From contig JAKCOZ010000007.1 of assembly GCA_022605955.1 (NCBI GenBank), forward strand, positions 14,947,501 through 15,011,500: a stretch of 64,000 bases of DNA, given 5' to 3'. Below the pieces are notes generated by a model that was given only the letters and a program-made list of their open reading frames with translations, searched no databases and was not told where the DNA came from. Both the position numbers and the translations under genes were made by a program. Below are positions 50,376 to 60,430 of the stretch, piece by piece. The stretch is from Rallus limicola (taxonomy: Eukaryota; Chordata; Aves; Gruiformes; Rallidae). Position 1 is the first letter of the stretch; each line of letters starts with the position of its first letter.

Positions 50376-51409
50376 TGTAGTGGGTTGGCACTGGCTGGAG
50401 ACCAGGTGGCCCCAAAGCTGCTATGTCATTCACCTCTTCAGCTGGGCAGGGGAGAGAAGAGATAATTAAAGGCTTGTGGGTTGAGATAAGGTTGAGGAGA
50501 GATCAGTCAGTAATTACTGTCATGGGCAAACCAGACTCAACTTAGAATAAATTAATCTAATTTATTACCCAAGCAAAACAGTAGAAAAATGAGAAACAAA
50601 AACAAATCTTACAACACCTCCCCCCACCCCTCTTCCTGGGCTCAACTTGATTTCTGAATTCACTGTCTACTTCCCCACAAGCAGCACAAGAGAATGGGGA
50701 ATGGGAGTTGTGGTCAGTTCATCACACATTGTCTCTGTTGCTCCTTCCTCTTCAGAGGGAGGACTCTTCACACTCTTCCTCTGCTCCAGTGTGGGGTCTC
50801 TCCCACAGCCGACAGTCTTCCACCAACTTCTCCAATGTGAGTCCTTCCCACAGGCTGCAGTTCTTCGCAAACTGCTCCAGTTGTGGTCCCCCACAGGGCT
50901 GCAAGTTCCCCCAGCAAACTTGCTCCAGCCTGGGCTCCTCTTTCCATGGGGTCAGAGATCCTGCCAGGATCTTGCTCCAGCATGGGCTTCCCACAGGGTT
51001 ACAGCCTCCCTCAGGTGTCCCATCAGCCCTCCATGTGGAATCTCTGCTCCCCATCATCCTCCATGGGCTGCAGAGGGACAGCTTGCTTCACTGTGGTCTC
51101 CAGGGGCTGCAGGGGAGTCTCTGCTCTCTGGCGTGCCTCCTCCCCCTCCTTAACTGACTTGGGTGCCTGCAGAGTTTCTCATCTCTGGCTGCAAATCTGC
51201 TGCTTTTTTTTTTTTTTTTTTTTTTTCTCCCTAACTCTGTTACCCCAGAGGCATTACCACCATCACTGACTGGCTCAGTCTTGGCTAGCTGTGGGTCTGC
51301 CTTGGAACCAGCTTGCATGGGCTCTGTTGGACATGGGGGAAACTTCTAGCAGTTTCTCATAGAAGCCACCCTGGCAGCCTACCCCCACCTAGCTACCAAA
51401 ACCTTGTCA
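50376..51409 (-). mobile_element. Long solo LTR of a second avian ERV family
   Basis: The element is about 1.03 kb. It runs from TGTAGTGGGTTGG to CCTTGTCA on the plus strand, so the minus-strand LTR is TGACAAGG...CACTACA. An AATAAA on the minus strand near 50560 fits minus orientation. Between about 50780 and 51130 a degenerate GC-rich motif, roughly GCTCCAGnnTGGG...CCCACAGGG, recurs every 50-60 bases, forming an internal minisatellite. A T23 run (51204-51226) lies near the LTR 5' part. No target-site duplication is clear, so borders may shift by a few bases. Open frames of 100-168 codons here are repeat-derived and not genes. Confidence 0.8.
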
Positions 51410-52682
51410 TGCAAATACAAGACACATGTGCCTTGTAGTCATACTTGGAAATTCATAGCATTTAACATTGAGACTGACCTTATGATTAGAGTTGGAGGCC
51501 AGAAGGTGGGAGACCTGGCTCCTTTCCTCACCATGTACAAAGATTTCCTGCAAGTAATAAACTCACTGAATAAAACGTACTGAAATAACACTCACTAAAT
51601 GCCTTGTCTGTATGATAAAAGGCTAAAATTAGCCTTAAAGTAAAGATGCCCTTTTTAAAACTCTCAAATCTCTGTCTGCCACAGTCTGTGGTCAGAGAAG
51701 ACCCAAATGGGATTGTTACTCTTGATTCAAGTTCAGAAATGGAGCTCCCCTGATTTGTATTAGAGGAGGATGTCTCCCTTTTGCCACGTGTTATTTTTGG
51801 ACCAGTTTGTGAAGTGCTGGCAAAATCCCCGGGGAGCAGAACTGGAACTGGTGGTATTTGTGTGTTTTGTGGAACAGTGTGCTGGATATTTTCAAAGGAA
51901 CCCAAGGTTGCTCAAGTCATAAGAACAAGCCTGAGGAACTTTCTAAGTGCTCTCACTTCTGCTTGTGGGTAGAACTTCTGCTACCTAAGTGTACTGCTAG
52001 TCTGTAGCCATTTTTTATGAAGGGCTGTCCGGTACTTTGGCTCACCTTCATTTCCCAAATGCTCTTGGAATTTGTTGTCAGGTAGATATTGGCACCTCTG
52101 GTGAAACAGTGTAACCAGCAGCACACTAAATTGCTGTTTATGCTTCATGTGAATCTGTGGTAGAATCTTGATTACATTGACCTGGCTTCACCCCCCTTTA
52201 ATCTTGATTATGGATGTGTCACAACAAATGAGGATAAAGCAAATAGAGAGTAAGGGCTGGTCTAAGCTGGATAGATGCAACTGCATAGTGACTAGGATAC
52301 TCATCTGCACTTTAGAATAATAAAAAACAACAACAGCCTGGCTTGCTGTTGGAGCCACGTTCTCTAAAAAGCCTGCTCATAAATATATATACACACAGAT
52401 ATATGTATATAATTATTTCTATCAGAACACTCAAAATATGATAAATATTTTGAAATTAAACATTAACTACCTCCACCTAGCCTAGCTGCTCAAGTGGAAT
52501 AGTGTAATATGCTTGTAAAGAGTCTGATCTTTCTGCTTGCTTTTAATTGACAAGTAGGAAAGGAAGCACAGGCAATGCCACTGTGAAACTTGTAGAATCC
52601 CAATACATTTCCTGCAGCAGCTGCTTTAGGAATCGCAGGGACATCATTGCAATTGCAGCATAAACAAATTGTCTTTGCCCAC
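51410..52682. other. Noncoding between two LTRs
   Basis: No gene recognised; includes an alternating TA/CA stretch near 52382-52412. Confidence 0.55.
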
Positions 52683-53272
52683 TGTCGTGGTTTCACCCTG
52701 GCTGTGGGCTGAGATCCACGCAGCTGCCTGCTCCTTAAAGTAAAAGAGCAGGAGAAAAGGGAAAGGGGAGGGGGGGAAACAAGGGAAGGGAAAAGGAAGG
52801 GGCAAATAACTCCAAAACCAAGAAACTAAGAGGCCCGTGGGTTGGGATAAGGATAGTTTACTAAGATAACAGAAAGATAAAATATATACAATGCTAACAG
52901 GACTTTAGAGCAAAAGAATATGAAACTATTGATACACAATGCAGTTTCTCACCCAACCACACAACTCAGACCACACCACCCAGAGCCGTCCCGGAACCCG
53001 ACCGTCCCCCAAGACCCTCGCGTCCCGGCTGCTCGTGTCCCGGAACCGCCCCCCTTCTTCCTCCCATCAGCCCCCCTTTATCCTGGGCAGGACGTAATTG
53101 GCATGGAATACTCTCTTTGGCCCATCTGGGTCACCTGTCCTGGCATTGACTGTCTGACTGCAACTAAAAACATCAGGGTGTTATCAGCACTGCTTTCATT
53201 TTAACTCCCAAACACAGCATTCCATCCGCTGCTACAAATGAAGTTAACTCTATCCTGACTGAAACCAGGACA
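52683..53272 (-). mobile_element. Solo LTR of an endogenous retrovirus (copy B)
   Basis: The element is 590 bp, the reverse-complement orientation of copy A (29202-29786). It starts TGTCGTGG and ends CCAGGACA on the plus strand. It has a perfect 5-bp target-site duplication CCCAC (52678-52682 and 53273-53277). Differences from copy A are scattered substitutions, several at CpG sites, plus a few 1-bp indels. No internal retroviral sequence adjoins it. Confidence 0.93.
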
Positions 53273-56200
53273 CCCACATACTGCACCCACCCAGGGAGGA
53301 GTGGGTCTCGGTTTGAAAACCGGTGCCTTGCTAATAGAAGTCAAATGTCCCCCGTGTCACCTATGAAGGAAGTAGGGCAAGCACCACTTAAACAGAGTTC
53401 TTCAAAATTGATTTTTTTATTTGCACTCTGGCAAAAGCAAAAAGCTGAGGCAAAGGAGATTCCGGTCAAAAGGAAGGAAAAAAGATGAGGCAAAGGAGAT
53501 TCCAGTCAATAGGAAGGATTATCGCCCTGACAGCAGAAAACTGAGTTGCATTCTGAATTTTCACTAACATGTGTGTTTCCTTTGAGTCATACTTACCTGC
53601 TAACAGAAGTTTATTGAATTCTAGTTCCCTCTCTCAGCAGATTAAAACCACAGGAATTGGAGAAGTGACAAACTATGCACTGGTGCTCCATTCACTACAT
53701 CTGAGAGGACTGATGTCCTGTTTAGTGTGAGGGTGAGAAGGTGAGATGTGCTGTACTCAATTTTCTATATCCACAGCAAATACAACCACCAGCTGGGTGC
53801 ACTGAATAGGATGCTTCTATCCCTTACAAATCAAATTGAGAAAGAGACAAATCCTCATCGGAAGAGGACCATGCCAGCACTCAGTATCATTGTGTCTTCC
53901 ATCACTGGATGCTCAGATCCCAGAGTTCATAACCTGTTAAACTACTGTGTTTACTGTGGGATGGTTGGTGTCATGGCTTGACACTTTCCGTCATTCCCTG
54001 AGCCTTTTACTGCAGTGTGGTGAAGCGATGAGTAAAACCCTGCAAGAAAATATTTGGGCTTTGTTTTTACATCTGGGCTGATGCTGTAATCAAATTTACT
54101 GTGTGCCCATGCAGTGCAGAAGGTTGTGTGGGAAGAGGAGTGAAAGCCTGCAAAACAAGACTATCTTAATCGGAGCTCCCATGGGATGTGAAAGTGTGGC
54201 ACAGGCAGGAGCCTCTAACCTTGGCAGCAGGTAGCATTATAGGCGTGTCTGAAATTATGCTCTTTACCCAAACAGGAATGCCTGTGACGTTAGGCTTCTA
54301 ATGCTAAGGTCCAATTACTCCTTGTGGATATAGATGGCCTCATCAGCTCTTAGGAGTAATTGGGGTTTGCTGATGGCAAAAGTGGGTGTATGCCCCTCAG
54401 TCACAGAAACGTGCCAGTCCCTGTTACAACAGGGTTATGACAATGGTAGTGTGAAGGACCTAGAACCACATTTTCCACCTCATGGGAGGACATGTCAAAT
54501 ACCTGTTGTAATTTCTTTATGAGCTCTGCAGAGCTTTGAGTCATGCTGAACAAGTGGGAAGAGCACAGGTATCTTGCCTGGCTGATACCTACCCTTGCCT
54601 AGCAGTATAAAAGTCAATGGCAGCAGCGGCACCTCTTTGAAATCCTATTTGCCAGGGGTGCCGAATTTTATTGAACTCCCTGATGTAGGGATGGAATCCC
54701 CTGCTCTGATCCCCTCTGGGTGCAGAAGCTTTCAGTCAGTTGATCCCAAACATGCTTTGGCACAAACTAGCTGGGAGTGGCAGCTGATGGCTCACTAAGG
54801 GAAGCAAGCAGCATCGGCTGTGCTCTCGTCTGCCTCCAGAGCTGACCCACTTTGTTCAGAATAGGGAGATGAGTAAAAGAAAAGGTACAAGTAAATCTAG
54901 CATGAGATGTTAAAGCATTGAAGTGTTAAAGCTCAAGTATTAAGTCTGTGTCCACGTGGTGTAATAAATTGGAGCTGTGTCTTCTGATCCCTCTACTAGG
55001 ATTTTATTTGCAAATGCACAGGCTTTGATGCACAGCGAACACAGGTAATTGGAGACCTGCCATAGTCAGCTGCAAAGAGAACGCTGCTATGTAGCTCTTC
55101 ACTTGCTGCTTTTGCACGCTCCCCTATGTGCCTGTGGTGTATATATTCCTCACAGTATCTCTGCTTTTAAGAGAACCTGCCTGTGCTGCAGAAGGAAGTG
55201 GCCCATGAGAGATTTATCTCATTTCTTCAGGCAAAAAAATACATTTCTGAGTGGCTACTTGGAGACTATGGGTTAAAACACCATTTACAATACAGGTGTG
55301 TACAGGTTGCCAGGATGGATTTAAAGGTTGAAAAAAAAGGTAATTCATACCAATAAAATCTTCACTGAGTACTAAACAGAGTGAGGCATCTTCCTACCAT
55401 TTGTGACTTGGGAAAAAATCTTCCTAATAAAGAATAATGTAAGGTTTCTGACAGGGAAAAGTTAGAGACATGTTAGGGAAGCAACACTAGCAAAAGAGAT
55501 CTGAAAATGTAGTGATGTTTGAGGCAGCAAGGCTGATAGTCAGCTAACAGGAATAAAAGTTAGCATGTATTGAGTGTATATGAAGGCAGTGGGTGGGAGA
55601 GTGTGTTCTCATATTGGAATAAGGAGGGATTGGAGGAGAACAAGGGGTTGAAACAGCAGTGTACAACAAACCAAAGAACTAAGTTAAACCTCCATACACT
55701 GATGGGAAGACTCCAGGTAAGGCTGTGATGAATATCTCACTGGGGCTTGCACATCTGTGCCTTGATGGAAAGTCAGGGCAGCCTTGCAGGTAGGTAGGGG
55801 TTGCAGGTGGAGATAAATGATAGGTGGAGAAGAAAACAAAGAAAGAATGATTCTGTGCCAGACTTAATCACCATTTCTCTGCTTTTTCTTTTAAAAATCT
55901 GTTGGGTTTTTGTCTTAATTGGTAAATAGTCCTGGTTCAAACTTAAATGTCACTCTCCCACATCTAGAGATGTGGATGTCTATGGTCCACTTCATAGTTT
56001 ATGCTGAACAGCTCCCCAAAGAAGGTAAGGGTGTACAGGCCTGGTTTTCCACAAAGTGGTTCTGGAGGTGCCTTGGTGGTACAGGCTTATGCTGCATGGT
56101 ACATGATGCCTCATGCAGTGCAAACCACTGTCTTCATGATGTGAAATTCTGATCAAAACCAGGGAGCATGGATAAGCAATTAGAAGGGGTAACCTCTTCT

Positions 56201-57000
56201 CACTGGGCTGAAATTTGCCCTATGGGGGTATGTAGCTTCATTGGAAAACTTCTAGGCACCTGCAAACTGAGGGTGAAAAATATATTAAGAAAGTAAGGGT
56301 GGCAGGAAAAAATCTTCCATCATATTCAACTGAGACCTCCATCCTATCCTTTATTATTATTTTTTTAAATGTCATGTAACCCAAATTTTGAAGAAAAAAC
56401 AGTGACCTACTAACTTCCTGATCAGAGAAAATCCACAAGCCAGCTTCTGCAGTGTGGTCCCAAGGGTTTGTAGTTAGGAACAACCAAAACCAAACTTGGG
56501 CTTTGAAGATTCAGTTCTTCCGTGTTGTCTGCATTTGCTTATTTGCACTCCCCAGTACTTGTGGGTATGGATAGTTTTGTTTTGCTTGTTTACAGTGATT
56601 TGATAGACTGCCTTTTGATGTTTGGCATAACATTGGATGAGAAAACGGACAGGTATTGCCACAGAGGTGGCCCAGCTATCTACCTCACATAACCGGCAAT
56701 TCCTAGAAAAGACTAGAAAGCCATGAGAAACAAAAAGGTGTTTGATCTATCTACCCATCTCGGGTCACCGAAAAACTGGGCAAGGGTCTGCTGCCAAATC
56801 CCTGTGGAGTGATGCACAGCCACAGAGCCTGTCTCCTGGGGCTTGAGGAACCAACGCCCGTGACTCAGTGGCAGCCCATAGGCATGGCGAGCTCCTACAG
56901 CTATGCCTCTCCAGGACGTCCGTGATTAGAGAGATCATAAATTTAAGGAAGTATTTAAAAAACTGATTTCTGAAGTGCCACAGCCCTCAAAAGGAAGGAG
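53273..57000. other. Intergenic, no gene recognised
   Basis: It holds a 40-bp tandem duplication at 53443-53520; otherwise only short frames without family signatures. Confidence 0.55.
53443..53520. repeat. Two-copy tandem duplication, about 40-bp unit
   Basis: GAGGCAAAGGAGATTCC, GTCAA and AGGAAGGA recur with a 40-base period. The copies differ at a handful of positions. Confidence 0.85.
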
Positions 57001-57009
57001 CCGCTTCCC

Positions 57010-57850
57010 CCATATAACCACCGGAGACAGCTGAAACCCACCCCTGCACCGACTGGCGCTACCGTTACCGGTCCCGGCCGGAACGGGGACTGAGTAAGCG
57101 GCCTCACTTTCTTCAGCCCGCCGGGCTTCCCCTTTCGGCTCGTTATCTACACAAAAAAACCCACCCCAAGCCAACCTAAACCCCAACCACCCCCACCGCT
57201 CCGATGGCGCACCGAGCCGTTGATGCTCCGGAAAACCAAGGAGGCGGAGGGCCGGGGCTCGAACCCCTGTCACGCACCGGCCCGTCTCAACACCCACGTC
57301 ACCCCTTTCGGAACGAGCACTGACGTTAATCTGCCGGCAGCCGGGGCTTACTGGCAGCTGCAGCTGCCCGCTGCCACCACCTCACGCCAACCACCGCCAC
57401 CCCTCGCGGGCGACCGCTGGGCCACGCCCCCGATAACGGCTCTCCCAGTACCCCCCGCGGCGGTCACGGCGCCGTTCCCGCTCCCGGGGCTGCTGGGAAA
57501 TGTAGTGCGGCCGTGGGGAAGCGGGACGCGGCCGATCTCGTAGGGTGTGTGCGGGCCGAGGGAGGGTATAAAGGCCGCCGCCGTGCGCCGCTCGCAGCCC
57601 CCTAGGGCGGTTGGCTTGGGTGCCGGGAGGCTCGGCGGTGCCGGGGGAGCCGCTGCGACGGCTGCGTGAGGTGTTGGGGCCTCTCCTGCCACCGGAGCGA
57701 GGGGGCAGCCTGGCGCCGGCCGCTCGGTCTTAGCGCGAAGCCCCGGCACGTACCTGAGGGCGCCTCACCTTCCTTGTGTAAGCGGCGGCGGTTGGGCAGT
57801 GGCACCCGATAAAGCGATCGGCATTTGCTACCGTAACTGGCCCCGACATG
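57010..57850 (+). promoter_or_regulatory. Orphan CpG-island promoter with TATA box and ZNF143-type site
   Basis: CpG-rich block holding CRE-like CACGTCAC and TGACGTTA (about 57295-57330), a ZNF143/SBS-like ACTACATTTCCCAG on the minus strand (57493-57506), and a TATAAA at 57567-57572. Together these predict plus-strand transcription from about 57597. A possible plus-strand donor TTGT|GTAAGC lies near 57777. On the minus strand there are good donors CAG|GTACGT and AAG|GTGAGG in 57750-57775, so divergent transcription is possible. No coding exon of a known gene follows within the window. Confidence 0.65.
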
Positions 57851-58817
57851 TTTCCCCTGAGCCGGGAGCTGAGGCGTGCCCCAGTGTTGACAAGTGGAGA
57901 AAGCACAGGGTGCTTATGCCTCAGCAGGTTTCCACCCCCCCCCTCCCCCAGTTTCACAGTGCTGGGGTTTAAAGTTGCAGACCATTCTAGAACCAGAGCC
58001 GCTTCTCCATGCTGCCAGGGCTGGCACCTCTTTTCCCACATCTGTAGTGTTTGGGGCTTAAATCACCTCCAATTCCTCTCTTGCCTTATGTTTCACGCAG
58101 CTTTTCTTTTGGTGGTGTCGTGCTTTCCTCAACTTTCTATCAGAAACACTTCAGCAACATCCCTTCTATAGGAGATTCCTATCTGCTTCCAGCGAAACAG
58201 TCTGGAGATCCTTTGCCAGACCATATCTACTACGTCACCTCTTTGTATCTCATACATACACACTATTTTAAGGACAGATTATCAGCTCTTCTCACCACTC
58301 CTTTCTTTTTTTTTTTTTTGGTGTCCGTTACTACCTTCAGCACTCCCAAAACGCAACAGTCCGTCCTGCTCAGCAAACTGACCAATGTTCTGTTATTTTT
58401 CCCCTTACCATTCAACGTTTTAAAAAATATTTTTTCACCTCTTTAAATCTTAAAAATCAAACCTTTACTTGCCAGTCCCATTGCTAAAATAGGTATTTGT
58501 GTCTTTGTTATTCCCCATTGTCTTCAGAAATGTAAGGAAAAACCTTCCACAGAGGAGGTTGCCCAGATGCTTTAATATATCAGGGCAATGAAATGTGTAG
58601 GAAATTATGAGAGGTTGGTGGCAGATCAGTTCCCAATACAGCAAAGCCGGAGGCATCAGGGGTATAAGAATAGAGAACATATTGTTAATGGCCCACAGGA
58701 TCTGCTTCTTTCTTCGTTCCTTCTGTTTGGTCTGGAAAACAGGGACAGGAGGACCTGTGATGCACACACCTGCTGCCCCCTCAAAGAACACTCCACAAGG
58801 AGTGGAAACAACATCAT
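57851..58817. other. Noncoding downstream of the orphan promoter
   Basis: AT-rich; includes a T12 run near 58308-58319. Reading frames up to about 130 codons lack recognisable domains. Confidence 0.5.
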
Positions 58818-59242
58818 CATAGATCATAGAATGGTTGGAAGTGACCTCAAAGATGATCTAGTTCCAACCTCCCTGCCATGGGCAGGGACACCCCCACCCA
58901 CTATAACAGGGTGCTGAAAGCCCCATCCAACCTGGCCTTGAACACTGCCAGGGAGGGGGCAGCCACAGCCTCTCTGGGCAGCCTGTGCCAGGGCCTCATC
59001 ACCCTCACAGGGAAGAATTTCTATCTAATACAAATGTAAATCTACCCTCTTTTAGTTTAAATGCATTGTCCCTTGTCCTAGTAGTACTGGCAAGCTGCAG
59101 TAAGGTCTCCCTGGAGCCTTCTCTTCTCCAGGCTGAACAAGCCCAACTCTCTCAGCCTGTCTTCATAGGAGAGGTGCTCCAGCCCTCGGATTATCTTCAT
59201 GGCCCTCCTCTGGACCTGCTTCAACAGCTCCAGGCCCTTTTT
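58818..59242 (-). mobile_element. CR1 LINE 3' fragment
   Basis: The plus strand shows the full antisense CR1 3' signature: ATCATAGAATGGTTGGAAG, then the CCTGCCATGGGCAGGGACAC block, then CATCCAACCTGGCCTTGAAC and CTCTCTGGGCAGCCTGTG. The fragment includes the end of ORF2 on the minus strand and is better preserved than the other CR1 copies in the window. Confidence 0.93.
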
Positions 59243-60239
59243 CCCCATGTGGGAACATGTTTTGCCAGCCTGAGGTACACAGGTTAGGACTGTAGTTTAA
59301 GAAAGCCTTCTGCTATATGTGCCTGGAGAGGAGCTAGCGGGTAGGAGAAGAGGGGTAGCAACAACATAACAACATTTTACTAGCACCAGCCCTCCTTCAC
59401 TTTTTTCCTGGGCAGTTGAAGGGTGCTGGCCTGAATGATGTCAGCCATTACGTTACCCACTGTAACTTATTAAAAGGTTACTGTAAAATGCAGAGCTCCT
59501 GTAACAAGTAATTATTGGAGTACCTTGGCCACAGGTAGAATTCTTTCCTAACCCGTACAAATACTGACTGAATTATCTACTCTTCCTACATTTTTCTGAA
59601 CATTCAAATATTTAGGGCTTTCTTCAGAATTTACTAATGTTTGTTGTCCATGTCTTCATCAGTTCTGTTTCTGTTGTAACTCGCTTCCACATGACTATTT
59701 CTGTGGCTAAGGAAATGTGAATGAAATTTGGGTAGGAGTCAAAGATTTCAAGAACAATTTGACACCAGTGGCTTGAGGTTTGTTTGTTTTGGGTTGGGTT
59801 TTTTTTGTTTTGTTTTGTTTTTTTTTTTTTTTTTGAGAAATAGACCCATGTTTCTTCATCTACCAAATATTTATCCTACCATCTCAGTATTCAGATGTGA
59901 TAGGAAAGGAAACCTATTTGGTTTTATTTCATCTACTACCCTGTAAAACTTACTTGTGTTTGGTAAATTGCTTTGCTATGTGGAAAACTGAATGGTTAAC
60001 ACTTTGAAACTAGCTCATCTTTTTAACTTTTCCTCTGAAGCATTTAACTCCTGCTTTCTGAGTGCCATGACTCAGATGTAGTGGCCATTTGAAGAGGTGA
60101 TGGTCATTAGGTGTTGCTGGAAATTACATAAATTACATATACCTCTCTTTTAATAGCATACACTGGGTAGAGTCACTGACAGCCACAGATTAATCACATT
60201 TCATGCAAAAGAACAACATTTCAGTGCGTCACCACTGAG
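59243..60239. other. Noncoding, no gene recognised
   Basis: Contains a T-rich microsatellite at about 59800-59835. Nothing else recognised. Confidence 0.55.
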
Positions 60240-60388
60240 TAGCTGGTTGATGTGTTTCACAGGAGAGGTGGTGGATGCCCTAATCCTGTCAATGTTTAAG
60301 AGGCATTTGGACAATGCCTTTCACAACATGGTCTAACTTTTGGTCAGTTAGACTAGATGATTGTTGCTTCAGTTTCCAATGGAAATAG
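60240..60388 (+). mobile_element. CR1 LINE 3'-end remnant, plus orientation
   Basis: GGAGAGGTGGTGGATGCCC, TTTAAGAGGCATTTGGACAA and GACTAGATGATTGTTG match the sense end of CR1 ORF2 and its 3'UTR, in diverged form. Confidence 0.82.
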
Positions 60389-60430
60389 TCCTGTCCTATC
60401 CTATCCTATCCTATCATGTCCTGTCCTGTT
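60389..60430. repeat. Pentanucleotide microsatellite (TCCTA/TCCTG)n
   Basis: TCCTA repeats flanked by TCCTG units directly adjoin the CR1 3' end, suggesting the array grew from the LINE's short 3'-terminal repeat. Confidence 0.85.

Noticed and set aside
50647..51318. Several overlapping frames up to 168 codons on both strands
   Set aside because: They fall in the internal tandem array of the LTR at 50376-51409. Open frames in both strands reflect GC-rich repetition.
57195..57290. tRNA-like B-box and T-stem (CGGGG CTCGAAC CCCTG) in the orphan CpG island
   Set aside because: No matching acceptor stem or anticodon arm can be formed around it, and the B-box has a mismatch at a key position.
57220..58041. 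Open frames of 100-133 codons around the orphan promoter on both strands
   Set aside because: No similarity to a known family and CpG-island composition; the TATA box would place some of them upstream of transcription start.
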